Of a stretch of DNA of 64,000 bases, positions 1 through 9,797 are shown in pieces; the stretch's first letter is position 1, and each line of letters starts with the position of its first letter. Where the stretch lies: contig CAINLJ010000137.1 of assembly GCA_903850335.1 (NCBI GenBank), positions 1 to 64,000 of the forward strand, in the 5' to 3' direction. The notes under the pieces were generated by a model that was given only the letters and a program-made list of their open reading frames with translations, ran no database searches and had not been told where the DNA came from. This stretch comes from an uncultured Bacteroidia bacterium. Its GTDB lineage: Bacteria > Bacteroidota > Bacteroidia > Bacteroidales > Prolixibacteraceae. The translations under genes were made by a program, and so were the position numbers.

Positions 1-133
1 ATGCACACTAAATTAGATTCTACAAAATAAGCATTTTTTTGAGACAGATATTTATTGGTTCGCGGAAATAGTAAATAAAACAGCATCTATTTAAAATTAG
101 TTAAGCAAATAATTACTTTCGTAGTCATAAAAA

Positions 134-931
134 ATGAATCGTGTGAATACAAGAAAAGAGCAAATTGAGTCTTTTAGCAGACTCCTCGACATAATGGATG
201 AATTACGGGAGAAATGCCCCTGGGACCAAAAACAAACCATGGAATCCTTGCGAAAACTGACTATTGAAGAGGTCTATGAATTGGGAGATGCCATACTTCG
301 TAAAAATGACCGTGAGATAAAGAAAGAACTTGGAGATCTTTTATTGCATATTGTTTTTTATGCAAAAATTGGATCAGAATCTGCTGGTTTTGATATTGGA
401 GATGTTATTAATAACTTAACTGACAAGCTGATATATCGTCATCCTCATGTATTTGGTGAAGTAAAGGCAGATACTGCTTTAGAAGTTGAACAGAATTGGG
501 AAGCCTTGAAACTATTAGAGAAGGGCAGGGGAAACAGAGTTCTGGAAGGTGTTCCGGATGCCCTTCCCGCATTGGTAAAGGCAAACCGTATCCAGGAGAA
601 GGTAAGAGGCGTTGGCTTTGATTGGGAGCAGAAGGAACAGGTTTGGGAAAAAGTGAAGGAGGAGTTAATGGAATTTGAGTCTGAAGTGCGGACAATGAAC
701 AATGAAAACATGGAGAATGAATTAGGTGATCTTATCTTTTCAATTGTTAATGCGGCCAGATTATACGATATTGATCCTGAGAGTGCACTTGAACGTACCA
801 ACCAGAAGTTCATCCGAAGATTTAATTACCTGGAAGAACAAACCTTATTAAAAGGAAAATCTCTGCACGATATGAGTCTGGCCGAAATGGACATTTATTG
901 GGAAGAGGCCAAAAGAGGGGAGAAGAAGTAA
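134..931 (+). CDS. mazG: Nucleoside triphosphate pyrophosphohydrolase MazG
   Basis: House-cleaning enzyme that hydrolyses (d)NTPs to NMPs and pyrophosphate in the cytoplasm. The 265-residue protein has the two-domain layout of long MazG. The N-terminal domain has the CPWDQ signature at residues 28-32 and the metal-binding acidic set E45, E46, E49, E65 and D68 (EEVYE then ELGD). A second ELGD helix lies near residue 200. Length matches the E. coli-type enzyme (about 263 residues). The ATG at 134 follows an AT-rich leader with no Shine-Dalgarno sequence, normal for Bacteroidota. The gene stands alone and converges on clpC, sharing a strong terminator hairpin with it. Confidence 0.95.
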   Translation: MNRVNTRKEQIESFSRLLDIMDELREKCPWDQKQTMESLRKLTIEEVYELGDAILRKNDREIKKELGDLLLHIVFYAKIGSESAGFDIGDVINNLTDKLIYRHPHVFGEVKADTALEVEQNWEALKLLEKGRGNRVLEGVPDALPALVKANRIQEKVRGVGFDWEQKEQVWEKVKEELMEFESEVRTMNNENMENELGDLIFSIVNAARLYDIDPESALERTNQKFIRRFNYLEEQTLLKGKSLHDMSLAEMDIYWEEAKRGEKK

Positions 932-933
932 TT

Positions 934-974
934 GATAAAGAAAAAAGCGGCTATTCGCCGCTTTTTTCTTTATC
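934..974. terminator. Bidirectional terminator shared by mazG and clpC
   Basis: A perfect 18-bp stem (934-951 with 957-974) and a 5-base loop, with A-rich left and T-rich right flanks, so it can end transcription in both directions. It starts 3 bases after the mazG stop codon and covers the last codons and stop of clpC. Confidence 0.85.
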
Positions 975-3500
975 TGTCAGGACAGATTCATTTGGAATGA
1001 TCCGTACAGCAATCTTCTCTTTCGATTCATCAAGATCAATAGTAATTGTATCTCCTTCATTAATTACGTTTCCAATTATTGTCTCTGCCATCTCATCTTC
1101 AAGGTATTTTTGTATTGCCCGTTTAAGCGGTCTGGCCCCAAACTGAGGATCAAACCCTTTATCCGCAATAAAATTCTTTGCCGGCTCGGTAATATTGAGC
1201 TTATATTTGAGTGTTTCCACCCGCTCGTATAAACCCTGAAGTTCAATATCAATAATTTGCTCAATATGACTTTTCTCGAGAGGATTAAAGATAATCACAT
1301 CGTCAACCCGGTTAAGAAATTCAGGTGCGAATGCACGTTTTAATGCTTTCTGAATGACAAATTTCGCATATTCATTTTCTTCATCAGCAGTTTTTCTTGT
1401 CGAAAAACCAACTCCCTGGCCAAACTCCTTTAATTGTCTGGTTCCAATATTAGAAGTCATGATAACTATAGTATTCCTAAAATCGATCTTACGACCAAGA
1501 CTGTCTGTCAGTCTTCCTTCATCCATAACCTGAAGCAGAATATTAAATACATCAGGATGGGCCTTTTCAATTTCATCAAGCAGGATTACTGCATAAGGTT
1601 TTCTACGAACTTTTTCAGTAAGCTGTCCCCCTTCTTCATAACCAACATATCCCGGAGGAGCACCAACCAGCCTTGAAACTGAAAATTTTTCCATGTATTC
1701 GCTCATATCAACACGGATTAGTGCGTCGGAAGTGTCAAACAGGTACTTAGCCAGGACTTTAGCAAGCTGAGTCTTACCTACGCCTGTAGGACCAAGGAAA
1801 ATAAAGGTGCCAATTGGTTTATTTGGATCTTTCAGGCCTGCACGGTTACGCTGGATTGCCTTCGTGATCTTGAGGACAGCATCATCCTGACCAATGATAT
1901 TTTGCTTCATATCAATGAACATATTCTGAAGCCGTTTTCCTTCAGCCTGAGCAATACGCTGAACCGGTATACCGGACATCATAGCCACGATATCTGCGAC
2001 CTGCTCTTCTCCAACTATTTCGCGATGGTTTTCAAGTTCCTTTTCCCAAATCTCTTTTTCTTTATCAACCAGAGCAAGGAGATTTTTTTCCTGATCCCTA
2101 AAACTGGCAGCGAGCTCGAAATTCTGGCTTTTTACGGCCTGGATCTTTTCACTTCTCGCTTCTTCGATTCTTTCTTCAAGTTTGATGATCCTTTCCGGAA
2201 CAGTAATATTTGTAATGTGTACCCTAGACCCTGCCTCATCGAGTGCATCGATGGCTTTATCCGGTAAATGTCGGTCTGATATATACCTGGTAGTCAGTCT
2301 TACACAAGCTTCAATTGCTTCAGTTGTGTAAGTCACATTATGATGATCCTCATACCTTTCTTTAATATTATGAAGAATTTCTATTGTCTCTTCAACGCTG
2401 GTTGGTTCTACCATTACCTTCTGGAAGCGCCTCTCAAGGGCACCGTCTTTTTCGATGTGCTGACGATATTCGTCAAGAGTTGTAGCTCCAATACATTGAA
2501 TATCACCGCGTGCGAGTGCAGGTTTAAGCATATTGGCTGCATCAAGGGACCCGGTTGCTCCCCCAGCTCCAACAATTGTATGGATTTCATCAATAAACAA
2601 TATAATATTATCCACCTTAGCCAGTTCATTGAGGATTGCCTTCATTCGTTCCTCAAACTGCCCTCTGTACTTAGTCCCGGCTACAATAGATGCAAGATCC
2701 AGACTGATAACACGTTTGTCGAATAGCACCCTCGAGACTTTCCTTTGGGATATTCGCAACGCAAGACCTTCAACAATTGCAGATTTACCCACTCCAGGTT
2801 CACCAATTAATACCGGATTATTCTTTTTTCTACGGCTGAGTATCTGTGCAATTCTTTGAATCTCCTTTTCTCTGCCAACTATCGGATCCAGGCTGCCTTC
2901 AATGGCTGCCTTGGTGATGTCTATTCCAAAATTGTCAAGAACCGGGGTATCTGTCTTTGGCGCTGATGTTCCCTTCGCACCAGATGACCCACTTCCTGAA
3001 CTACCACCTTTTCCAAACATATCATCACCTTCATCGCTATCTTCAGGAAAATCTGATTTGTTCTCAATTCGTGTCAGTTCTTCGATTTTTGCCTTGATCT
3101 CATCGTAACCTAAATTGTAGTATTTGAAAATAGAACTAATAAGACCTTGTTTTTCCTTTAAAATTGCCAAAAGCAAATGTCCGGTATTTACTGTACTTTC
3201 ATTCATGGCCCTGGCCTCAAGAAAAACAAGTTTTAAAGCCTTTTCAGTGTTTTTAAGTAAAGGTATGTTTGCTTCGAACTGGAGAGAATTGTCTTTACGC
3301 AGTTGAATTTCAAGGTCTCTGCGCATTGTCATATAATCAAGTTGCAATTTATTCATCACATCAATTGCAATTCCTTCTCCATCTCTGATTATCCCTAAGA
3401 AGAGATGTTCAGTACCAATATAATCGTTCCCCAATCTGATTGCCTCCTCACGACTGTAAGAAAGTACGTCTTTTATACGGGGAGAGAATTTTGAATCCAT
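951..3500 (-). CDS. clpC: ATP-dependent Clp protease ATP-binding subunit ClpC
   Basis: AAA+ unfoldase that feeds substrates to ClpP. The 849-residue protein has two N-terminal Clp repeats (about 1-140) and a Gly/Ser-rich acidic linker (about 150-185). The first ATPase domain has Walker A GEPGVGKS at 233-240 and Walker B LFIDE at 301-305. A UVR-like coiled middle domain covers about 430-490. The second ATPase domain has GPTGVGKT at 570-577, Walker B at 638-643 and a ClpP-docking VGF loop at 697-699. The middle domain identifies ClpC rather than ClpA or ClpB. It is transcribed divergently from gyrA across a 321-base gap. No mcsA, mcsB or ctsR partner is adjacent. The final codons lie inside the terminator hairpin shared with mazG. 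Confidence 0.95.
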   Translation of the reverse strand: MDSKFSPRIKDVLSYSREEAIRLGNDYIGTEHLFLGIIRDGEGIAIDVMNKLQLDYMTMRRDLEIQLRKDNSLQFEANIPLLKNTEKALKLVFLEARAMNESTVNTGHLLLAILKEKQGLISSIFKYYNLGYDEIKAKIEELTRIENKSDFPEDSDEGDDMFGKGGSSGSGSSGAKGTSAPKTDTPVLDNFGIDITKAAIEGSLDPIVGREKEIQRIAQILSRRKKNNPVLIGEPGVGKSAIVEGLALRISQRKVSRVLFDKRVISLDLASIVAGTKYRGQFEERMKAILNELAKVDNIILFIDEIHTIVGAGGATGSLDAANMLKPALARGDIQCIGATTLDEYRQHIEKDGALERRFQKVMVEPTSVEETIEILHNIKERYEDHHNVTYTTEAIEACVRLTTRYISDRHLPDKAIDALDEAGSRVHITNITVPERIIKLEERIEEARSEKIQAVKSQNFELAASFRDQEKNLLALVDKEKEIWEKELENHREIVGEEQVADIVAMMSGIPVQRIAQAEGKRLQNMFIDMKQNIIGQDDAVLKITKAIQRNRAGLKDPNKPIGTFIFLGPTGVGKTQLAKVLAKYLFDTSDALIRVDMSEYMEKFSVSRLVGAPPGYVGYEEGGQLTEKVRRKPYAVILLDEIEKAHPDVFNILLQVMDEGRLTDSLGRKIDFRNTIVIMTSNIGTRQLKEFGQGVGFSTRKTADEENEYAKFVIQKALKRAFAPEFLNRVDDVIIFNPLEKSHIEQIIDIELQGLYERVETLKYKLNITEPAKNFIADKGFDPQFGARPLKRAIQKYLEDEMAETIIGNVINEGDTITIDLDESKEKIAVRIIPNESVLTDKEKSGE

Positions 3501-3576
3501 AATATATCTTTTGACTAAAGTTTTATATTCAAGTAATATTTGGGCACTAAATTAATTAATAATTCACAATATATTA

Positions 3577-3584
3577 CAAATTTA
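3577..3584 (-). promoter_or_regulatory. Possible -7 box of clpC
   Basis: The minus strand reads TAAATTTG, matching TAnnTTTG, 77 bases upstream of the clpC start. No TTTG lies at the expected -33 distance, so support is weak. Confidence 0.25.
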
Positions 3585-3778
3585 CAAACATTTTTGTTTT
3601 CTTAAAAAGAATATAAGAATTGTATATATTATTAATACGCAACTATATAACCACGATTTTTTGAATTAAACCGGACCTTGTAAACCTGTAATCCGACTGG
3701 TTTTTCAACCTGTTAACCAAAGCTGTGTTTCACGTTTAGAAAATCAACAGATTGTGCTAAGTTTAAGTTTAAAATTAT

Positions 3779-3786
3779 TATTTTTG
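3779..3786 (+). promoter_or_regulatory. Possible -7 box of gyrA
   Basis: TATTTTTG matches TAnnTTTG, 36 bases before the gyrA ATG. The nearest TTG upstream (3752-3754) is 24 bases away, longer than the usual 19, so this is tentative. Confidence 0.3.
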
Positions 3787-3821
3787 TGTGACTTTTTACA
3801 AATTTAACGAATAAGACATAT

Positions 3822-6359
3822 ATGTCTGATTTAGAGAAAATTATACAGATTAATATTGAAGAGCAAATGAAAACGGCCTATATCGATTATTCGATGTCAG
3901 TCATTGTTTCACGGGCTCTTCCAGATGTCCGGGACGGACTTAAACCCGTGCATCGCAGGGTTTTATATGGTATGAGTGAATTAGGTAGCTCCTCCAACAG
4001 GCCTTATAAAAAATCGGCTAGAATAGTAGGAGAGGTGCTGGGGAAATTTCACCCTCATGGTGATTCATCTGTTTATTTTGCCATGGTCAGAATGGCTCAG
4101 GAATGGTCATTGCGCTACCCCCTGATAGATGGACAAGGCAACTTTGGATCTGTAGACGGCGACAGTCCTGCAGCAATGCGTTATACCGAAGCAAGATTAA
4201 AAAAACTCGCAGAGGAGGCTCTTGCTGATCTGGATAAAAATACAGTTGATTTTCGTCCCAATTTTGATGAGACACTTCAGGAACCAACGGTTTTACCAAC
4301 CAAGTTTCCTAATCTGCTTGTTAACGGAACTTCAGGAATCGCAGTTGGAATGGCAACAAATATGCCTCCTCACAATCTTTCCGACACAATTGATGCAATC
4401 GTAGCCTATATTGCTGATAATAATATTGAAATCAGTCAGTTAATTGATATTGTCAAAGCTCCGGATTTTCCAACGGGAGGTATAATATATGGGTACGCCG
4501 GAGTAAAAGAGGCTTTTGAAACAGGCAGAGGACGAATTGTTGTCAGGGGTAAGGCCGAGATAGAATCTGTAGAGCATGGACGTGAGAAGCTTATTATCAC
4601 GGAGATACCCTATATGGTCAATAAGGCGGAGTTGATTATCAAGATTGCCGAACTGGTAAATGAGAAGAAAATTGACGGAATTTCAAACATTAATGATGAG
4701 TCTGACCGCACCGGCATGCGTATTGTTGTGGATATTAAGCGCGATGAAATGGCCAGTGTAGTTTTAAACAAACTTTATAAATTCACTCAGCTTCAAACAG
4801 CCTTTAACGTTAATAACATTGCGCTTGTCAAGGGTCGGCCCCAAATGCTGAACCTTAAAGATTTGATTCATTATTTCGTTGAGCATCGTCATGAAGTGGT
4901 AATACGTCGCACTCAGTATGATCTTGAACAGGCTGAGAAAAAGGCCCATATCCTGCGCGGCCTGATCATTGCGATCGATAACCTTGATGCAGTTATTAAC
5001 CTGATTCGCAGTGCAAAAACACCGGAAGATGCCCGTGAAGGCCTGATTAATAATTTTGATCTGGATGAAATACAAGCCAGGGCCATTCTGGATCTGCGGC
5101 TTCAGCGACTTACAGGTCTTGAGAGAGATAAAATACACGCTGAATATGAAGAGCTGTGCAAACACATCGAATGGCTTAAAGAAATCCTCGCAAATGAGGA
5201 AATCAGAATGGGTATAATAAAGGATGAGTTGCTCGAGATCAAAGCCCAGTATGGTGATGCACGTAAAACTGAGATTGTGTATGCATCTGAGGAATTTAAT
5301 CCTGAGGATTTCTATGCCAATGATGATATGGTAATAACCATTTCGCACATGGGTTATATTAAGAGAACTCCGCTTACGGAATTCAGAACGCAGGCACGAG
5401 GTGGAACAGGGTCGAAAGGTTCCAGTACAAGGGATGAAGATTTCCTTGAACACATGTTTATTGCTACAATGCACAATACAATATTGTTGTTCACTGAAAA
5501 AGGTAAATGTTTCTGGCTCAAGGTTTATGAGATTCCTGAGGGAACTAAAGCTTCAAAGGGAAGAGCAATTCAGAACCTTCTTGGAATTGAAGCTGACGAC
5601 CAGGTAAGGGCTTACATAAATGTTACTTCTTTAAAAGATGAAGCCTACATTAATAATAATTTTATTATTCTTTGTACTAAGAAAGGTGTAATTAAAAAGA
5701 CTCCGTTGGAAGCGTATTCACGACCCAGACAAAACGGCGTTAATGCGATTACAATACGCGAAAATGACCAGTTGATAGAGGCCCGGCTGACAAATGGTAA
5801 CAATGAGATACTTTTGGCTATCCGGTCAGGAAAAGCTATTCGGTTTCATGAAAAACATGCACGGGCTATTGGCCGGACTGCTTCAGGGGTGCGTGGCATA
5901 AGCTTGTCTGATGAAAATGATGAATTGGTTGGCATGATTTGTGTCGAAAATGATTCTGAAGATGTCTTGGTTGTATCCGAAAATGGCTACGGTAAACGTT
6001 CTCAAATTGAAGATTACAGGGTGACTAATCGTGGTGGGAAAGGGGTGAAAACCATTAATGTCACCGAAAAAACCGGATCGTTGGTAGCGATAAAAAATGT
6101 AACCGATACTGATGACCTCATGATCATTACACAGGCAGGAGTTACAATAAGATTACCTGTTTCTAAAATACGGATGACAGGTCGTGCTGCACAAGGTGTT
6201 AAGCTTATTAATTTACGCGATGATGATTCTATTGCATCTGTTGCACGGGTAGAAATCGAAGAGGTAGACGAAATTTCATCAGAAGAGATTAATCCGGTCA
6301 CAGATGAAGCTGAAGATGATATAATTGAAGGCGAAATAACTGATAATGAACTCGATTAA
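3822..6359 (+). CDS. gyrA: DNA gyrase subunit A
   Basis: Breakage-reunion subunit of gyrase; with GyrB it introduces negative supercoils. The 845-residue protein has the catalytic tyrosine at Y121 (in RYTEAR) and the quinolone-determining segment [10 protein letters not shown] at 77-86. Ser82 equals E. coli Ser83, and Phe86 occupies the E. coli Asp87 position. The C-terminal beta-pinwheel carries a divergent GyrA box (NRGGKG instead of QRRGGKG), and the tail after about residue 805 is strongly acidic. The start at 3822 gives the standard family N terminus. A TPR-protein gene follows 36 bases downstream on the same strand and is probably cotranscribed. Confidence 0.97.
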   Translation: MSDLEKIIQINIEEQMKTAYIDYSMSVIVSRALPDVRDGLKPVHRRVLYGMSELGSSSNRPYKKSARIVGEVLGKFHPHGDSSVYFAMVRMAQEWSLRYPLIDGQGNFGSVDGDSPAAMRYTEARLKKLAEEALADLDKNTVDFRPNFDETLQEPTVLPTKFPNLLVNGTSGIAVGMATNMPPHNLSDTIDAIVAYIADNNIEISQLIDIVKAPDFPTGGIIYGYAGVKEAFETGRGRIVVRGKAEIESVEHGREKLIITEIPYMVNKAELIIKIAELVNEKKIDGISNINDESDRTGMRIVVDIKRDEMASVVLNKLYKFTQLQTAFNVNNIALVKGRPQMLNLKDLIHYFVEHRHEVVIRRTQYDLEQAEKKAHILRGLIIAIDNLDAVINLIRSAKTPEDAREGLINNFDLDEIQARAILDLRLQRLTGLERDKIHAEYEELCKHIEWLKEILANEEIRMGIIKDELLEIKAQYGDARKTEIVYASEEFNPEDFYANDDMVITISHMGYIKRTPLTEFRTQARGGTGSKGSSTRDEDFLEHMFIATMHNTILLFTEKGKCFWLKVYEIPEGTKASKGRAIQNLLGIEADDQVRAYINVTSLKDEAYINNNFIILCTKKGVIKKTPLEAYSRPRQNGVNAITIRENDQLIEARLTNGNNEILLAIRSGKAIRFHEKHARAIGRTASGVRGISLSDENDELVGMICVENDSEDVLVVSENGYGKRSQIEDYRVTNRGGKGVKTINVTEKTGSLVAIKNVTDTDDLMIITQAGVTIRLPVSKIRMTGRAAQGVKLINLRDDDSIASVARVEIEEVDEISSEEINPVTDEAEDDIIEGEITDNELD

Positions 6360-6395
6360 ATAGTTGCATTAATTTTTAACACAAAATTCACAAAC

Positions 6396-7562
6396 ATGAA
6401 AAAATTATTTTTCATAGCACTGCTGCTGTTGTCAGGCACTGCTATTTTTGCTCAGAAAGGAAAAGTTGCAAGTGCTCTTTCATACAAGGATGCCGGGAAA
6501 CTTGATAAGGCATGGGAAACTATAAAGGAGACTCTGGATCCAGCCAACCCAAAATCTGAAAAAACTCTGAATTGGCCGGACACGTGGCAGGCCCGCGGTG
6601 AGATTATCGAAGCGATCATCCTGACAAAAGATGAGAATTTTAAAAAACTGGTTCCAAATCCGGTTGAAGAAGCCTATAAATCATACATGAAAGCTCTTGA
6701 ACTGGATCCTAAGGGCGGTAACCCTGTCTTAAAGCTTAAACTTGTTGCATTTTCAAACACATTGATCAGTTCAGCAATAACAGCTTATCAAGCAAGTGAT
6801 TATGTAAGGGCAACCGACTACTTCGAGAAAAAATTATTCATTGACAAGACATCCTTGTTCAAAACTGAGGCTACTATTGATACAGCTATCATTTACAACA
6901 CAGGCCTTGCTGCAATGAATGCTAAATTATTCCCGAAGGCTATTCAGTATTTCACGGAATGTACAAAATACGGATACAATGGAGGATCAGCTTATGCACA
7001 GATTATCAGCGCATATCAGCAATTAGGTACTAAAGAGGATACAATTAAGGCTGTTGAAATAATGAAACAGGCATTTCAAAAATATCCGAATGATCAAAGC
7101 ATTAATGTCCAGTTGATTAACTATTATATTATGTCCGGTCAACCTAATGAAGCTATTGGTTACCTGGACAGGGCAATTGAAAAGGAAAAGGACAATGCCT
7201 CTTTTTATCTGGCAAAAGGCGTTGCTCTTGACCGTTTAGGCCGTCAGGATGAGGCCATTGAAGTGTACAAAAAGGCTACCGAGATCAAACCTGAAAATCC
7301 TGATGCTTATTATAACATCGGGGTTATCTATTTCAATCGTGGTGTAAAACAATTTGACGTTGCTAATGCTGTTCCAACCAACGACCAGGCACGATATGAA
7401 ACTGAAAAGAATAAGGCTGATGATTTTTTCAAGGCTGCTGTTCCTTTTCTGGAAAAAGCTGTGCAATATAATCCTAAGGATACTTATATTTTGGATCAAT
7501 TAAAGAACTTGTATTACAGGCTTAAAATGATGGATAAATTTGACGCTTTGAATAAAAAATAG
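6396..7562 (+). CDS. Exported TPR-repeat protein downstream of gyrA
   Basis: A 388-residue protein with a signal peptide (MKKLFFIALLLLSGTAIFAQ, cleavage around residue 20) followed by tetratricopeptide repeats across most of the mature chain. The clearest repeats are at about 215-310, with helix pairs such as ASFYLAKGVALDRLGRQDEA and PDAYYNIGVIYFNRG. TPRs are scaffold repeats, so the protein probably binds a partner in the periplasm. No catalytic domain is visible. It lies 36 bases after gyrA and ends in a good terminator, so the two genes probably form one transcript. The cellular role is not evident from sequence. Confidence 0.85.
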   Translation: MKKLFFIALLLLSGTAIFAQKGKVASALSYKDAGKLDKAWETIKETLDPANPKSEKTLNWPDTWQARGEIIEAIILTKDENFKKLVPNPVEEAYKSYMKALELDPKGGNPVLKLKLVAFSNTLISSAITAYQASDYVRATDYFEKKLFIDKTSLFKTEATIDTAIIYNTGLAAMNAKLFPKAIQYFTECTKYGYNGGSAYAQIISAYQQLGTKEDTIKAVEIMKQAFQKYPNDQSINVQLINYYIMSGQPNEAIGYLDRAIEKEKDNASFYLAKGVALDRLGRQDEAIEVYKKATEIKPENPDAYYNIGVIYFNRGVKQFDVANAVPTNDQARYETEKNKADDFFKAAVPFLEKAVQYNPKDTYILDQLKNLYYRLKMMDKFDALNKK

Positions 7563-7566
7563 ATAT

Positions 7567-7595
7567 AAAAAAGAGGGATCTGTTCCCTCTTTTTT
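7567..7595 (+). terminator. Terminator of the gyrA-TPR transcript
   Basis: A 12-bp stem (7567-7578 with 7584-7595) whose core is AAGAGGGA/TCCCTCTT, a 5-base loop and a T run, starting 5 bases after the TPR gene stop. Confidence 0.85.
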
Positions 7596-7703
7596 ATGCA
7601 TTCAATTATTAACATAATATTAATTATAAGACAAGCAAATAAGGCAAAATTTTAGGTAAAAATTCATTAAATAGTCTAAATACCGATTGATTACCCGGCC
7701 AGC

Positions 7704-8174
7704 TTAAACCTTCCTTGTAATATACTCCGAATAATCCTTTATAATTGGTTCATATTCGAGGTGAAACAAAGGTGATGAAATAATAAAATCGGCTGTTGAC
7801 CTGTTTGAAGCCGTTGGAATGTTGTATAATACTGCAATTCTAAGCAAAGCCTTAACATCCACGTCATGTGGTTGTGGCTGCATTGGATCCCAAAAGAAAA
7901 TCAAAAGATTGACATTTCCCTCACATATCATGGCTCCAAGCTGTTGATCACCACCTAAAGGTCCTGACTTTAATATAATTACCTGAGGTGGCATCGCATC
8001 AAATTCCTTGCATTTCTGACTTATGGTATCATCAACCATTTTACCTGTAGTACCTGTACAAACCAGTGTGTGGTGAGCCAGTTCCTTCCAATTGTATGCA
8101 ACCCATTCGGCCATATCCTTCTTACGGTTATCGTGCGCAACAATGGCGATGGTTTTCTTAATTTTCATTCTCAT
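7704..8174 (-). CDS. mgsA: Methylglyoxal synthase
   Basis: Converts dihydroxyacetone phosphate to methylglyoxal and phosphate, a bypass of lower glycolysis used under phosphate limitation or sugar excess. The protein keeps the family core: AIVAHDNRK near the N terminus, SGPLGGDQQLGA holding a catalytic Asp, FFWDP, and PHDVDVKALLR with the active-site His. The reading frame continues to a TTG at 8195, but a TAnnTTTG promoter box (8193-8200) overlaps that codon. The ATG at 8174 (156 residues) or 8168 also aligns better with known MgsA N termini. It is monocistronic, and neighbours do not suggest a pathway. Confidence 0.93.
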   Translation of the reverse strand: MRMKIKKTIAIVAHDNRKKDMAEWVAYNWKELAHHTLVCTGTTGKMVDDTISQKCKEFDAMPPQVIILKSGPLGGDQQLGAMICEGNVNLLIFFWDPMQPQPHDVDVKALLRIAVLYNIPTASNRSTADFIISSPLFHLEYEPIIKDYSEYITRKV

Positions 8175-8192
8175 TTTTTCAAATATTTTTGA

Positions 8193-8200
8193 CAAAGGTA
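8193..8200 (-). promoter_or_regulatory. Probable -7 box of mgsA
   Basis: The minus strand reads TACCTTTG, an exact TAnnTTTG. With initiation about 7 bases downstream, the 5' leader before the ATG at 8174 would be about 12 bases. The -33 position lacks a clear TTTG. Confidence 0.45.
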
Positions 8201-8244
8201 ATGCAACCTAAACATTTGAAATCATTTATTTGATTATCAAAATA

Positions 8245-9114
8245 TTAATATTTCATTAAGAATGATAAAAGTGAATATTTTTGCCTGTATCTGGCATCAA
8301 TTGTAATATTGTCATATTTCTTCAGGTTGTTAGTGGCTATGATCGACTGTGCCATTCCTGCATATTGTTGAGATCTGTCATGATATCGGCTTAAATAGCG
8401 TAGCAGTTGATTTGAAGCTCTTCCCTCCCATCGTTTTTGCCGGAACCGTTTGTAGGATGAAACTGTTGAAACAAGGAGAAAATAATGTTCAACAGATTCA
8501 TTCATAGTATTGTAGGTTCTCAAATATTGTTCTTCATCACCCTCTGTATATTGTATTACAGAACGTGAATCCTCACTCGAAAATGACATAATTCCGAATA
8601 GGTTATTCCCATTCCTGAAAATATTGGAAGTTCCCCATCCGGACTCGAGAATTGCCTGGGTTAAAGCAAGGCTAACAGGATGAGGATAAATACGTTTTCG
8701 TAATTCAACTAAAGAATCAGTTTCATACTTTACTTTCATGGAAGCCAGAAATAATGAATCAATCCCGGAGATTGATTTTCTCTGGTTGATGCGCTCCTCA
8801 ATATATTCAACATGGTGAAAATCATCCATTAATCGTTCTCTTGTAATTACGATTGCAGGAAGAATGTAGTTTATAAATAAATCTTTCCGGTGATCCTGAT
8901 CGACATAGCGGAAATCGATACAACCCTTGTAATTAACAGGTATTAAAGTGCTGTCTGTTTGAAGTATTATTGAGTCGGCACGGGTAAGGCTAACGCTTTT
9001 TATCCGAATTTCTTCCGGCCAGTAACCGGAATAGTAAATCTTTACCTTTATAGCTAAATATAAGGCAAAAAGTATAATAGAAACGTATATAACCTGCCTA
9101 ATGACTTTAAGCAT
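8245..9114 (-). CDS. Membrane-anchored glucosaminidase-domain protein (Bax-like)
   Basis: A 289-residue protein with an N-terminal membrane anchor (about residues 5-25) and an extracytoplasmic glucosaminidase-type domain. The conserved stretch LALTQAILESGWGTS contains the expected catalytic Glu, followed by NLFGIMSF, typical of the Bax/FlgJ/LytD group that cleaves beta-N-acetylglucosaminyl bonds in peptidoglycan. The middle region (about 60-135) is predicted helical from its composition. No LysM or SH3 cell-wall binding repeat is visible. It probably works in wall turnover at the inner membrane. The gene is separate from its neighbours (82 bases to the flavodoxin gene) and no promoter could be assigned. 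Confidence 0.8.
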   Translation of the reverse strand: MLKVIRQVIYVSIILFALYLAIKVKIYYSGYWPEEIRIKSVSLTRADSIILQTDSTLIPVNYKGCIDFRYVDQDHRKDLFINYILPAIVITRERLMDDFHHVEYIEERINQRKSISGIDSLFLASMKVKYETDSLVELRKRIYPHPVSLALTQAILESGWGTSNIFRNGNNLFGIMSFSSEDSRSVIQYTEGDEEQYLRTYNTMNESVEHYFLLVSTVSSYKRFRQKRWEGRASNQLLRYLSRYHDRSQQYAGMAQSIIATNNLKKYDNITIDARYRQKYSLLSFLMKY

Positions 9115-9196
9115 AAAAACGCATGGTTAAAATGCCAATAACTATATACAGCGAGTTATTGTGTATTGAGCAAATTGTAAAGAGCCAAAGGGTAAT

Positions 9197-9703
9197 TCAA
9201 CTGAATTCCTTTTTGAGTATCTCCACCCAACTTTCAATTCGCTTATGAGTTAGTCTTGCCTGATTTTCCTGATCTAAAGGTAATCCTCTGAACAGACCAT
9301 CTTTAACTGCCTTTGATCTTTCGAAAGTATACCCTTCAACTGGTACACTTCCAATTATTAAGGCACCTTTGTCTTCAAAAAATGTCGCCATAATTCCGAT
9401 AGCATCACAAAAATTTTCTGAATATCCTTTTTGATCCCCTAAACCGAAGACTGCTATTTTCTTATGACTAAAATCAACCTCCTCCAGGGCGGGTAGTAAT
9501 TCATCCCAGTAATTTGGTAATTCACCATCAAACCACGTTGGAACGCCGAAAACCATCTGATCAAATTCGAGAAAGTGCTCCTCGTGAACATCGTCTACAT
9601 TAACCAGCTGCACCTCAATACCTGAGAAAGCATTGTGAATAATACCGGCAATCTTTGCCGTTTTTTTTGACTTAAAACTATAAAAAAGGCCTATTTTTCC
9701 CAT
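9197..9703 (-). CDS. Flavodoxin-fold protein with altered FMN-phosphate loop
   Basis: A 168-residue protein with the long-chain flavodoxin fold, a one-electron carrier family that binds FMN. The two flavin-ring loops are conserved: VPTWFDGELPNYWDE (about 55-69) and FGLGDQKGYSENFCDA (about 93-108). The phosphate-binding loop is not. At residues 8-15 the sequence is YSFKSKKT where flavodoxins have G-S-x-T-G-x-T, so the conserved Gly is Lys. FMN might bind with a different phosphate contact, or the protein might bind another flavin form. No ferredoxin or reductase gene is adjacent. Family assignment is firm; electron-transfer activity is inferred. Confidence 0.82.
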   Translation of the reverse strand: MGKIGLFYSFKSKKTAKIAGIIHNAFSGIEVQLVNVDDVHEEHFLEFDQMVFGVPTWFDGELPNYWDELLPALEEVDFSHKKIAVFGLGDQKGYSENFCDAIGIMATFFEDKGALIIGSVPVEGYTFERSKAVKDGLFRGLPLDQENQARLTHKRIESWVEILKKEFS

Positions 9704-9797
9704 TCGAATTTCTTTAAAATATGGCGGATATATCTTTTTTGGAAAGAAACTGATCCGTTTGTTTCACGAATATAATATTTTTATAAAACTTAAATTA

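Larger units (their letters stand above)
3501..3821. other. Divergent clpC/gyrA intergenic region
   Basis: An AT-rich 321-base gap with no coding sequence. It must hold both promoters. Only -7-like boxes are visible (minus strand 3577-3584, plus strand 3779-3786), neither with a convincing -33 element. I see no CIRCE-like or CtsR-like heat-shock operator. Confidence 0.6.

Noticed and set aside
898-3306. Several open frames on the plus strand across the clpC region
   Set aside because: They lie opposite a full-length, well-conserved clpC and have no family features of their own.
4764-5474. A 236-codon minus-strand frame inside gyrA
   Set aside because: gyrA is continuous and conserved here; the antisense frame shows no recognisable motif, so it is a by-product of codon usage.
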